From: JAEUOS01 sp965279115
Lineage (GTDB): Bacteria > Pseudomonadota > Gammaproteobacteria > Burkholderiales > JAEUOS01
Reading direction: 5' to 3'
DNA: 64,000 nucleotides
NCBI GenBank assembly: GCA_965279115.1
Contig: OZ257137.1
Span: forward strand, 2,170,001 to 2,234,000
A program made the translations under genes and the position numbers. Below the pieces are notes generated by a model. That model was given only the letters and a program-made list of their open reading frames with translations, was not told the DNA's origin and searched no databases. Shown here one piece after another: positions 33,680 through 41,334 of this stretch (position 1 is its first letter; each line of letters starts with the position of its first letter).

Positions 33680-34990
33680 TCAATCAGCCACGGGTTGGTA
33701 CCACGCCACGTCGCGACCGCCGTAGCGCCGCACCCGCAGGTTCGCCTGCTCGCCATGGCCTGCGAAATTCTCCATGTGGCACAGGCGCGAACATACCGCG
33801 CCGATGGTCGCGCTGGCTTCGTCGGTGAGCACGCGCTGATAGGTGCAGGTCTTGAGGAACTTGCCGACCCACAGGCCGCCGGTGTATCGGGCGTTGCGAT
33901 TGGTGGGCAGGGTATGGTTGGTGCCGATCACCTTGTCACCGAAACTCACGTTGGTACGAGGGCCGAGGAAAAGCGCGCCGTAGTTGGTCATGCGCCGCAG
34001 GAACACCTCGGGATCGGCCGTCATCACCTGCACGTGCTCCGAAGCCAGTTCATCGGCCTTGGCGATCATTTCATCGGTGCTGTCGCAGACGATCACCACG
34101 CCGAAATCGTTCCATGACTGCCGGGCGATGCCGGCGGTAGGCAGGATCGCCAGCTGTCGTTCGACCTCGGCCATCGTGTCGCGGGCGAGCTTTTCACTGT
34201 TGGTCAACAGCACCGCCGGCGAAGTCGGACCGTGCTCGGCCTGGCCCAGCAGATCCACCGCGCACATCTCGCCGTCCACCGACTCGTCGGCGATGACGAG
34301 GGTTTCGGTCGGGCCGGCGAACAGGTCGATGCCAACCCGCCCGTAGAGCTGCCGCTTGGCTTCGGCCACGAACATGTTGCCGGGCCCCACCAGCATGTCG
34401 ACGCCTTTCACCGACGCGGTGCCGATCGCCATGGCTGCGACCGCCTGCACGCCACCGAGCGCGAGAATCTCGGTGGCGCCGCCGAAATGCATTGCCGTGA
34501 CGATCGCCGGATGCGGCGCACCCTCGAACGGCGGCGCGGTCGAAACTATGCGCGGCACGCCGGCCACATTGGCGGTCAGCACGCTCATGTGCGCCGAAGC
34601 GATCATCGGGTACTTGCCACCGGGCACGTAACAACCCACCGCGTTGACCGGAATGTGCTTGTGGCCGAGTACCACCCCCGGCAGCGTTTCGACCTCCACG
34701 TCCCGCATGCTGTCGCGCTGGATCTGGGCGAAGTTGCGGATCTGCTTCTGCGCGAAACGGATGTCCTCCAGTTCGCGCGGCGAGAGTTTCCTGACCGCGG
34801 CCTCGATCTCGGCCTGGGTCAGAACGAAGGATGCGGGATCCCAGTTGTCGAACTTGCGCGAGTATTCGCGCACCGCGTCGTCACCGCGCGCCTCGACATC
34901 CTTGAGGATGCCCTCGACGGTGTCGCGTACGCGGGCGTCGGCGGCGGCGATGTCCGCGGCATCCTTGCCGCGCTTGAGATAGCGGATCAA
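33680..34990 (-). CDS. Histidinol dehydrogenase-family alcohol dehydrogenase, HpsN-like
   Basis: A 436-residue HisD-family, zinc- and NAD-dependent dehydrogenase. Zinc-ligand positions are kept: Gln and His in LLGQAEHGP, Asp in VSFGDKVIGTNHTLPT, and His in NFAGHGEQA. The catalytic EH is in ASEHVQV. It lacks any his-operon context. The opening MIRYLKRGK, the segment DVEVETLPGVVLGHKHIPVN and the end GKFLKTCTYQRVLTDEASA match, from memory, HpsN, which oxidises R-2,3-dihydroxypropane-1-sulfonate to R-sulfolactate. The start is TTG at 34990 with GGAGGG seven bases upstream. It is the first gene of the operon, behind the LacI-type operator. Confidence 0.8.
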   Translation of the reverse strand: MIRYLKRGKDAADIAAADARVRDTVEGILKDVEARGDDAVREYSRKFDNWDPASFVLTQAEIEAAVRKLSPRELEDIRFAQKQIRNFAQIQRDSMRDVEVETLPGVVLGHKHIPVNAVGCYVPGGKYPMIASAHMSVLTANVAGVPRIVSTAPPFEGAPHPAIVTAMHFGGATEILALGGVQAVAAMAIGTASVKGVDMLVGPGNMFVAEAKRQLYGRVGIDLFAGPTETLVIADESVDGEMCAVDLLGQAEHGPTSPAVLLTNSEKLARDTMAEVERQLAILPTAGIARQSWNDFGVVIVCDSTDEMIAKADELASEHVQVMTADPEVFLRRMTNYGALFLGPRTNVSFGDKVIGTNHTLPTNRNARYTGGLWVGKFLKTCTYQRVLTDEASATIGAVCSRLCHMENFAGHGEQANLRVRRYGGRDVAWYQPVAD

Positions 34991-35045
34991 TTGTCGTCCC
35001 TCCGGGGATATGGCGAACGGTGAACATCACGCTTCGCCATTGTTT

Positions 35046-35065
35046 TTTTGCATGCGTATGCAAAA
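35046..35065. promoter_or_regulatory. LacI-type operator upstream of the HpsN-like operon
   Basis: TTTTGCATGCGTATGCAAAA: two perfect 8-base arms (TTTTGCAT/ATGCAAAA) around GCGT, with the central CG expected for a LacI-family dimer. It lies 56 bp upstream of the TTG start of the operon on the minus strand, a position suited to block the promoter. The only LacI-type gene in the window is in this operon (31764-32885), so autoregulation with release by a substrate-derived ligand is the natural model. Confidence 0.75.
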
Positions 35066-35206
35066 CCATACCGCACGATCCCGGGCCTGTCAAATCCCTC
35101 ATCGTCCTACAGACCTGAACGCTCCAGTTTGCAACAACCCGGGTTCCGCTTGCATTCCTATGCATTGCCGACCCGTCTTGCCGCGCGATCGGCCGCGCTG
35201 TTTCGC

Positions 35207-35524
35207 TCAGCCCGGTATTGCCAGCGCCCTGAGTATCCGGTTCTCCTGATGCAACACCCAGCCCTTCTCGCCGGTGCGCTCGCGATACGCCAGCCATGCC
35301 GGATCGGCGTACATGGCCGCGCGACGCGCCTCGCGGTCGGCCATGCTGGCGTAGCGCCACATGTGGACGAACTGGTTCAGGTCACCGGTTTCGGTGGTGT
35401 AGTAGCCGAAGGGTTCGCCGAGGTATTTGCGCATGACCGGCAGCGCCTCCTCCATGTGCGCCTGCAGATACGCCGCCAGCTTGCCCGGGCGGATGGCATA
35501 GGTGCGTTCATCGATGATCATCAT
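35207..35524 (-). CDS. NIPSNAP-family protein
   Basis: A 105-residue dimeric alpha-beta barrel protein: MIIDERTYAIRPGKLAAYLQAHMEEALPVM, then GYYTTETGDLNQFVHMWRYASMADREARRAAM, typical of NIPSNAP. Such small proteins accompany CoA and aromatic degradation operons, with mostly unknown roles. GGAGA precedes two adjacent ATG codons (35524 and 35521). It is the last gene of the acyl-CoA dehydrogenase operon, 17 bp after the stop of the upstream gene. Confidence 0.82.
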   Translation of the reverse strand: MMIIDERTYAIRPGKLAAYLQAHMEEALPVMRKYLGEPFGYYTTETGDLNQFVHMWRYASMADREARRAAMYADPAWLAYRERTGEKGWVLHQENRILRALAIPG

Positions 35525-35541
35525 GTGTCTCCGTCGTGGGG

Positions 35542-36723
35542 CTACAGGCCGAGCACCGCCTTGGCCAGGATGTTTTTCTGGATTTCGTTCGAACCGCCGT
35601 AGATCGACGAAGCGCGCGAATAAAGCCAGTGCGCCATCTGCGCCGCCGACTCGCCAGCCGGCCCGGGCAGGTCCAGCATGGCGGGCTCGTAGCCCTGCGC
35701 CTGCGGGTACAGCGCCTCGACGATCAGGTCGGTCAGGCGCTGGCGCACCTGGGCGCCGACGATCTTGAGCATGGAAGCGCGCGCTCCGGGCGCGCGACCC
35801 GCGGCGAACTCCGCCAGGGTGCGCAGCACCGTCACCTCGTGCGCCAGCAGGTCGATTTCCACCTGCGCAATGCGCGCGGCGAAGCGCGCATCGTCCGCCA
35901 GTGGCTGTCCGCCTTTCATTTCGCGGGCCGCGATGCGCTTGAGCGTCGCCAGCAGGCGCTTCGATTGCGGCACCTCGGCAATCTGGATGCGCTCGAAACC
36001 CAACAGGTACTTGGCGCATTCCCAGCCGCGCCCCTCGCCGCCGATGCAGTTCTCGACCGGAACCTCCACACCATCGAGAAACACATCGCTCACATGCGGC
36101 AGGCCATCGAGAATGGCCATCGGGCGCACCGTCACGCCGGGCGCGCGCATGTCGATCAGCAGGAACGAAATGCCGTCCTGCGGGCGATTCCCGCGCGAGG
36201 TGCGGGCCAGGCAGAACATCCAGTCGGCGCAATGCGCGAACGACGTCCAGGTTTTCTGGCCGCTCACGCGGTACACGTCGCCGCTGCGCTCGGCCCGCGT
36301 GGCCAGGGCCACCAGGTCGGAGCCGGCGCCGGGCTCGGAGTAACCCTGGCACCACCAGTCGCTGCTGTCGAGAATGCGCGGGAGGAAGCGGCGCTGCTGG
36401 TCCGCGCTGCCGTAGCGAATGATCACCGGCGCCACCCGGTCCAGCCCGAAGGGGTTGACGAAGGGCGCGTCGCCGGCGACGGTTTCCTCGTCGAAGATGT
36501 AGCGTTGTGTCGGCGTCCAGGCAGAGCCACCATGTTCGACCGGCCAGCCCGGCGCGATCCAGCCGCGCGCGAACAGGAGTTTCTGCCAGCGCACCGTGTC
36601 TTCTTTCGCGACCGGCAGGCCGGCACGCACCCGCTCGCGGATGTCGGGCGGCAGAGCCGCGGCTATGAAGTCGCGCACCTCGCGGCGAAACGACTCTTCG
36701 GCCGGCGAGAAGTCGAGGTTCAT
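35542..36723 (-). CDS. Acyl-CoA dehydrogenase
   Basis: A 393-residue flavoprotein of the acyl-CoA dehydrogenase family. The middle domain has CQGYSEPGAGSDLVALATRA (flavin-contacting) and SGQKTWTSFAHCADWMFCLART. The C-terminal bundle ends in the standard IYGGSNEIQKNILAKAVLGL. It should desaturate an acyl-CoA, passing electrons to ETF. The ATG at 36723 overlaps the stop of the CoA-transferase gene (ATGA), so the two are coupled. Confidence 0.9.
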   Translation of the reverse strand: MNLDFSPAEESFRREVRDFIAAALPPDIRERVRAGLPVAKEDTVRWQKLLFARGWIAPGWPVEHGGSAWTPTQRYIFDEETVAGDAPFVNPFGLDRVAPVIIRYGSADQQRRFLPRILDSSDWWCQGYSEPGAGSDLVALATRAERSGDVYRVSGQKTWTSFAHCADWMFCLARTSRGNRPQDGISFLLIDMRAPGVTVRPMAILDGLPHVSDVFLDGVEVPVENCIGGEGRGWECAKYLLGFERIQIAEVPQSKRLLATLKRIAAREMKGGQPLADDARFAARIAQVEIDLLAHEVTVLRTLAEFAAGRAPGARASMLKIVGAQVRQRLTDLIVEALYPQAQGYEPAMLDLPGPAGESAAQMAHWLYSRASSIYGGSNEIQKNILAKAVLGL

Positions 36724-37916
36724 CCGGCCTGGCGCACCGCGCCGCTGGCGATCAGCGCTTCGATCCGCTCACCCGGGAGACCCGCCTGGGCCAACACCTG
36801 CACGCTGTGCTCGCCCAGGCGCGGCGCCGGGCGCGGCGCATCGGCCGCGCCGCCATGGAAGCGGAAGGGCGTGGTGTAGTGGCGGATCGGCCCTTCGCTG
36901 GGGTGGTTTTCGCGACGAAAAAAATCCACCGCCGCGAGGTGCTTGTCTTCCAGCAGGTCGTCAAGCGAATTCATGCGCATGCAGGGAATGTCGGCCGCGC
37001 GCATCAGCGTGAGCCACTCCGCGGTGCTGCGCCCTGCGATGATGCCGGCGAGGGTTGAATACACCACGTCGACATTGAGAAGCCGGGCCGGAATGCTGGC
37101 AAAGCGCGCATCGGTGGCCAGGTCCGTGCGACCGCAGGCTTCGAAAAAACGCCTGAAATGCCGGTCCGTATAGGGCAGGGCGCAGACGTGGCCGTCGGCG
37201 GTGCGGAACGGCCGCCGTTCCTTCGACAGCACGCGCGGATAACCGGGCTGCATGCCGGGCTCGTCGAAGGTGGCGTCGTAGAGGTGCTCCACCAGCGTGA
37301 AGGCCGCCATGCCCTCGAACATCGGCACCTCGACCAGTTCACCGCGGCCGCTGCGCTCGCGCCGGAACAGCGCCGCCATCATCGCCAGCGCCACCTGCAA
37401 TCCCATGGTCTTGTCGGCATAGATCATCGGCACATAGGCCGGTTCTCCGAACAGGCGGCCGAGGATGTCGGAAGCCCCGGAGAGGCCCTGGATCATGTCG
37501 TCGTAGGCCGGCTCGCCCGAGTATGGGCCGCCGGAGAGAAAGCCCTGCGCCGAGCAATACACCAGGCGCGGATTGCGCGCCGCGAGCGCCGCCCAGGAAA
37601 TGCCCAGTCGTTCGGCCGCCTCGGGCCGCATGTTGACCAGCATCGCATCGGCGCTTTCGGCCATGCCGAGCAGAACCTCCACCGCCGCCGGCTGCTTCAG
37701 GTCCAGCACCAGCGAGCGCTTGCCGCGCCCCAGGGTCAGGAACACCGCCCCCATGCCGGGATGTTTCGCGTGGCCGGCCTGGCGCGTGGTGTCGCCCTCC
37801 GGCGACTCGATCTTGATGACATCCGCCCCCATGTCGGCCAGGAGCATGCTGGCATACGGCCCCATCACCACCGTCGACAGGTCAAGAATGCGCAGGCCTT
37901 CCAGCGGGCCGCTCAC
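36720..37916 (-). CDS. CaiB/BaiF-family (class III) CoA-transferase
   Basis: A 398-residue CoA-transferase. The N-terminal LEGLRILDLSTVVMGPYASMLLADMGADVIKIESPEGD is diagnostic, and the catalytic Asp is probably D139 in EPAYDDMIQGLSG. It moves CoA between acids, so it can activate the imported substrate without ATP. The start is GTG at 37916, overlapping the stop of the upstream acyl-CoA dehydrogenase gene (GTGA), which fixes it. It sits between three dehydrogenase genes. Confidence 0.92.
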   Translation of the reverse strand: MSGPLEGLRILDLSTVVMGPYASMLLADMGADVIKIESPEGDTTRQAGHAKHPGMGAVFLTLGRGKRSLVLDLKQPAAVEVLLGMAESADAMLVNMRPEAAERLGISWAALAARNPRLVYCSAQGFLSGGPYSGEPAYDDMIQGLSGASDILGRLFGEPAYVPMIYADKTMGLQVALAMMAALFRRERSGRGELVEVPMFEGMAAFTLVEHLYDATFDEPGMQPGYPRVLSKERRPFRTADGHVCALPYTDRHFRRFFEACGRTDLATDARFASIPARLLNVDVVYSTLAGIIAGRSTAEWLTLMRAADIPCMRMNSLDDLLEDKHLAAVDFFRRENHPSEGPIRHYTTPFRFHGGAADAPRPAPRLGEHSVQVLAQAGLPGERIEALIASGAVRQAG

Positions 37917-38983
37917 GCCCGCACTCCGGTGCCGAACGCGAATTCGGCATAGCGGCTCACATGATGGTCGACACCGCCGAACACCGCGCCGAGCGCCTCG
38001 ATGCGGCGATAGGCGCGGCCAGCCGGCAGTTCCTCGGTGATGCCCATCGCGCCGTGCAGGTGCACCGCCGATTGCCCGACCATGCGCGCCGCATTGGCGA
38101 TATGCACGCGCGCCGCGTGCAAGGCCGGCGCGCGCGCCGGCGCGGCGCCATGGTCGAAGGCATGGATCGCGAGGTTCAGCATGGAGCGTGCTTCCTCGAT
38201 GGCGATGAACATGTCGGCCAGGCGATGCTGCAGCACCTGGTTGTCGGCCAGGGCACGGCCGAACTGGCGGCGCGTGGCAAGCCATTCGCGCGTGGCCTCG
38301 AAAGCGGCTCGCATGAGGCCGAGCGTTTCGGACATCACCCCTACCAGGGCGAACGCCGCCGCGTCGGCCAGGGCGACACGCGCGGTCTCGCCCACCGCCA
38401 GGCAGCGCGCCGGCACCTGCGCAAAGGTCACCCGCGCCGCCGGCAGCGCCGCGTCAGGATTGGCCAGGACCACGCGCCCGGGCGCGGCCGGCGCCACCAG
38501 GTAGAGGCCCAGGCCTTCGCGGGCGCGGGCGCTCACGATCAAAGGCTCGGCCCCGGTCGCATCCCAGACCCTGCGCTTGGTCCCGGCGAGGGCCGCGTTT
38601 TCGTCAGCCTGAACCTCGCAGGGCGCATCTGCGTCAAAGCCCGCGCCGGCCTCCTGGTGCGCCACCGCGATGCCGGTCACGCCTTCCATCAGCATGGCGG
38701 CAAGCTCGCTGCGGGTGGCCGCATCCGGCAACCGGCGGATCAGCATGGCAGGCAACAACACCGTGGAGAAGAATGGCACCCGCGCCCCGGCGTAGCCGAT
38801 CGCCTCGCCCAGGCACGCGATGTCGGCCGCGCTGCCGGCCAGGCCGCCACAGGATGGATCGAACGCGGCGGCCACCCAACCCATCTCCCGCATTTCTTCC
38901 CAGGCCGGCTGCGGGTGTTCCGCCAGGAAGCGCAAGGCGGACTCGGCGAGCATGTCCTGTTCGGCGCTGCGTGGCAGGTACAT
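37913..38983 (-). CDS. Acyl-CoA dehydrogenase-like protein, short form
   Basis: A 356-residue, divergent acyl-CoA dehydrogenase. The N-terminal helical part (EMGWVAAAFDPSCGGLAGS) and C-terminal bundle (RQFGRALADNQVLQHRLADMFIAIEEARSML) are recognisable. The middle domain lacks the usual PGAGSD flavin segment, and the C-terminus lacks the IYGGTSEIQ motif. Such short partners pair with a full-length subunit in heterotetrameric enzymes such as the FadE26/FadE27 type. The full-length partner would be the product of 38993-40180, 9 bp upstream (inference). Confidence 0.82.
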   Translation of the reverse strand: MYLPRSAEQDMLAESALRFLAEHPQPAWEEMREMGWVAAAFDPSCGGLAGSAADIACLGEAIGYAGARVPFFSTVLLPAMLIRRLPDAATRSELAAMLMEGVTGIAVAHQEAGAGFDADAPCEVQADENAALAGTKRRVWDATGAEPLIVSARAREGLGLYLVAPAAPGRVVLANPDAALPAARVTFAQVPARCLAVGETARVALADAAAFALVGVMSETLGLMRAAFEATREWLATRRQFGRALADNQVLQHRLADMFIAIEEARSMLNLAIHAFDHGAAPARAPALHAARVHIANAARMVGQSAVHLHGAMGITEELPAGRAYRRIEALGAVFGGVDHHVSRYAEFAFGTGVRA

Positions 38984-38992
38984 GGCCGGACC

Positions 38993-40180
38993 TCAGGCGC
39001 GCAGCAGCGACTTGGCGAGGATGCCGCGCTGCACCTCGCTCGTGCCTGCCGCGACGCTGAAGCCGCGCGCATACAGGCGGTTGGCGTTGAGGTGCCGCCA
39101 GGCATCCGGCAAGGCATGCCCGTGATCGTGCGCGATTGGAATCGCGTCCTCGCCGACGGCGTCGCACAGCAGGTCGTAGATGCGCTGGAACAGTTCCGTG
39201 CCGCGCACCTTCAGCGCGGCGATCTCCGGCCCGGGCGGCATGCCCGCCATGGTCTGGCCGAGGTATCGCAGCGCCGTCTGCTCGATGGCGCGCGCCTCGA
39301 TCTCGAGCCCCGCCAGGCGCATGCGGTACCAGTCGCACTCGAGCAGCGGACGGCCGTCGAAGCGGACGGTGGTGCCGATCGCGCGCGCGAGCTTGAGACG
39401 CTTCTTGGTTTCCGCCACGCGCGCCGCGGCGAGGCGCTCGTGCAGCAGCAGCGACTTGGCGATGCGCCAGCCGTCGTTCTCCGCACCGACGCGCATTTCC
39501 ACCGGCACCCGCACTTCGTCCAGGAACACCTGATTGAAGAAATGCCGCCCGTTGATGGCGGCGATCGGCTTTACCGTCACGCCGCTCGCATGCATGTCGA
39601 GCAGCAGGAAGGAAATACCGGCCTGCGGCCGCGCCTGCGCGTCGGTGCGCACCAGGCAGCACATGGCGTCGGCCCAGTGCGCGTACGAGGTCCAGATCTT
39701 GGTACCCGAAACAACATAGTGTTCGCCATCGCGGACCGCGCGGGTGGCAAGCGAGGCCAGATCCGAGCCCGCACCCGGCTCCGAATAGCCCTGGCACCAC
39801 CACACCTCGGACGCGCGGATCGGTGGCAACAGGCGCGCGCGCTGCTGCGGTGTACCGAACTCGCACAGGATGGGTCCCAGCAGCTTGGCCCCGACGCCGA
39901 GCGTCAGGCCGACCGGCGGGCAGTCGGCCAGGGCCAGTTCCTCCTCGAAAAGGTAGTGGCGCACGGGCGACCAGTCGCAACCGCCTTCAGTCACCGGCCA
40001 GGTGGTGGTAAGCCAGCCACGCTCGGCCAGCAGGCGTTGCCAGCCGACATAGTCTGCCTTCGCAAGGTCGGCGCCAGCGCCGACCTTTTCGCGCAGGGCG
40101 GGCGGCACTTGCGCCTCGACAAAGGCGCGCACCTCGTCGCGGAAGCGACGGTCGTCGGCGGACAACAGGGCGTCGAGCAA
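38993..40180 (-). CDS. Acyl-CoA dehydrogenase, long form
   Basis: A 395-residue acyl-CoA dehydrogenase with CQGYSEPGAGSDLASLATRA and SGTKIWTSYAHWADAMCCLVRT, ending in VAAGTSEVQRGILAKSLLRA. It resembles the enzyme of 35542-36723 closely enough to suggest an ancestral duplication. The start is probably TTG at 40180, since no in-frame ATG lies near. It lies 9 bp from the Bug receptor gene upstream and 9 bp from the short-form dehydrogenase gene downstream. Confidence 0.88.
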   Translation of the reverse strand: MLDALLSADDRRFRDEVRAFVEAQVPPALREKVGAGADLAKADYVGWQRLLAERGWLTTTWPVTEGGCDWSPVRHYLFEEELALADCPPVGLTLGVGAKLLGPILCEFGTPQQRARLLPPIRASEVWWCQGYSEPGAGSDLASLATRAVRDGEHYVVSGTKIWTSYAHWADAMCCLVRTDAQARPQAGISFLLLDMHASGVTVKPIAAINGRHFFNQVFLDEVRVPVEMRVGAENDGWRIAKSLLLHERLAAARVAETKKRLKLARAIGTTVRFDGRPLLECDWYRMRLAGLEIEARAIEQTALRYLGQTMAGMPPGPEIAALKVRGTELFQRIYDLLCDAVGEDAIPIAHDHGHALPDAWRHLNANRLYARGFSVAAGTSEVQRGILAKSLLRA

Positions 40181-40189
40181 GGCCTGGGA

Positions 40190-41155
40190 TCAGTCGTCGG
40201 CGCGCGCGCCGCTGGCCTTGACCACCGGCGGCCACTTGGCCATTTCCAGCGCCACCCAGCGGGCGGTTTCTTCCGGTCCGCCCGGCAACACGTTCAGCCC
40301 CAGGCCCTGCACCCGCTGGCGCACCTCCGGCAGCGCCATGACGCGCGCCACCTCGGTGGCGAGGCGGTCTATCACCGGGCGCGGCGTGCCGGCGGGCGCG
40401 AACAGGCCGAACCAGCCGCCGACATGGAAGTCCGGCATGCCCACTTCCGAAAGCGCCGGCAGGTCGGGCAATTGCGGCCAGCGCTTGGTGCTCGCGGTGG
40501 CCAGGCCGCGTATCGTCCCGGCGCGGATCTGCTGCGCGGAACTGGCGTCGAACATCACCTGGATGCGCCCGGCGATGAGATCCTGCACCGCCGGGGCGCT
40601 GCCGCGATACGGGATGTGCACCATGAAAGTTCCGGTGCGCAGCTTGAACCACTCCATCGCCAGGTGATGCGCCGAGCCGTTGCCCACCGAGCCATAGGAC
40701 AGCTTTCCCGGATTGGCCTTGGCATAGGCGATCAGTTCCTTCACCGAACGTACCGGCAGGTCGTTGTTGGCCACCAGGAACAGCATGCTTTCGGTCAGCA
40801 GGGAAATCGGTGCGAAGTCCTTGACCGGGTCAAAGGCCAACCTGGGATAGATCGCCGGATTGCTGCCATGGGTCGAGCCGGTGCCGAGAAAAAGCGTGTA
40901 TCCGTCGGGCGCGGAGCGTGCGGCAATTTCAGCACCCACATTCGCGTTTGCACCGGGCCGGTTGTCCACCACCACCTGCTGGCCGAGCGCCTTGCCGAGT
41001 TCCACCGATACGACCCGCGCAACCACGTCGGCAGGACCGCCGGCCGCGTACGGGCAGATCCAGCGGATCGTCCTGGCCGGCCAGGCGGCCTGCGCAAACA
41101 GGGCGTGCGGCGCAATGGAGGCGGCGGCAGCGGTCAGGAAATGGCGGCGGCGCAT
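40190..41155 (-). CDS. Bug-type tripartite tricarboxylate transporter receptor with Tat-like signal
   Basis: A 321-residue receptor. The N-terminus MRRRHFLTAAAASIAPHALF fits a twin-arginine signal (RRxFL) better than the plain Sec signals of the other Bug proteins here. The mature part has WPARTIRWICPYAAGGPADVVAR, RPGANANVGAEIAARSAPDGY and ATASTKRWPQLPDLPALSEVG. It heads the acyl-CoA operon, so it probably delivers the acid that the CoA-transferase activates. It is divergent from the quinone-reductase-like gene, with an inverted repeat between them. Confidence 0.9.
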   Translation of the reverse strand: MRRRHFLTAAAASIAPHALFAQAAWPARTIRWICPYAAGGPADVVARVVSVELGKALGQQVVVDNRPGANANVGAEIAARSAPDGYTLFLGTGSTHGSNPAIYPRLAFDPVKDFAPISLLTESMLFLVANNDLPVRSVKELIAYAKANPGKLSYGSVGNGSAHHLAMEWFKLRTGTFMVHIPYRGSAPAVQDLIAGRIQVMFDASSAQQIRAGTIRGLATASTKRWPQLPDLPALSEVGMPDFHVGGWFGLFAPAGTPRPVIDRLATEVARVMALPEVRQRVQGLGLNVLPGGPEETARWVALEMAKWPPVVKASGARADD

Positions 41156-41279
41156 GTTTGTCCCGTCTTGTCGTTGTGGTTTCGCCCCTGCATGGCGGAA
41201 AATAGCTGCGCCCGCGCCTGCCGGCAAGCACGAAAAGTGGCAGAGTGCGGCATGCCCGACTCCGCCGCCAGACGGAGCA

Positions 41280-41298
41280 ACCGATAAGGATTATCGGT
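41280..41298. promoter_or_regulatory. Inverted repeat in divergent promoter region
   Basis: Perfect 8-base arms ACCGATAA and TTATCGGT around GGA. It lies in the 179-bp region between the divergent starts 41155 (minus) and 41335 (plus). Its size and symmetry suit a TetR- or MarR-type operator. No regulator gene is adjacent. Confidence 0.5.
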
Positions 41299-41334
41299 CG
41301 CGGCGATGGCGCAATGCAGCAACCGAAGAACCCC

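Noticed and set aside
33680..34990. Histidine biosynthesis gene hisD
   Set aside because: Zinc and catalytic residues of the family are present, but there is no his-operon context, and the gene sits in a LacI-controlled catabolic operon with an SDR and a sugar-type importer; the sequence resembles HpsN more closely.
37961..41287. Open frame of 1108 codons on the plus strand
   Set aside because: It lies opposite two acyl-CoA dehydrogenase genes and a Bug receptor gene with clear domain matches. The translation is Arg/His/Gly-rich without domains, a typical GC-rich antisense artefact. The same holds for 2797-5280, 5361-7358, 8407-10542 and 44675-47182.
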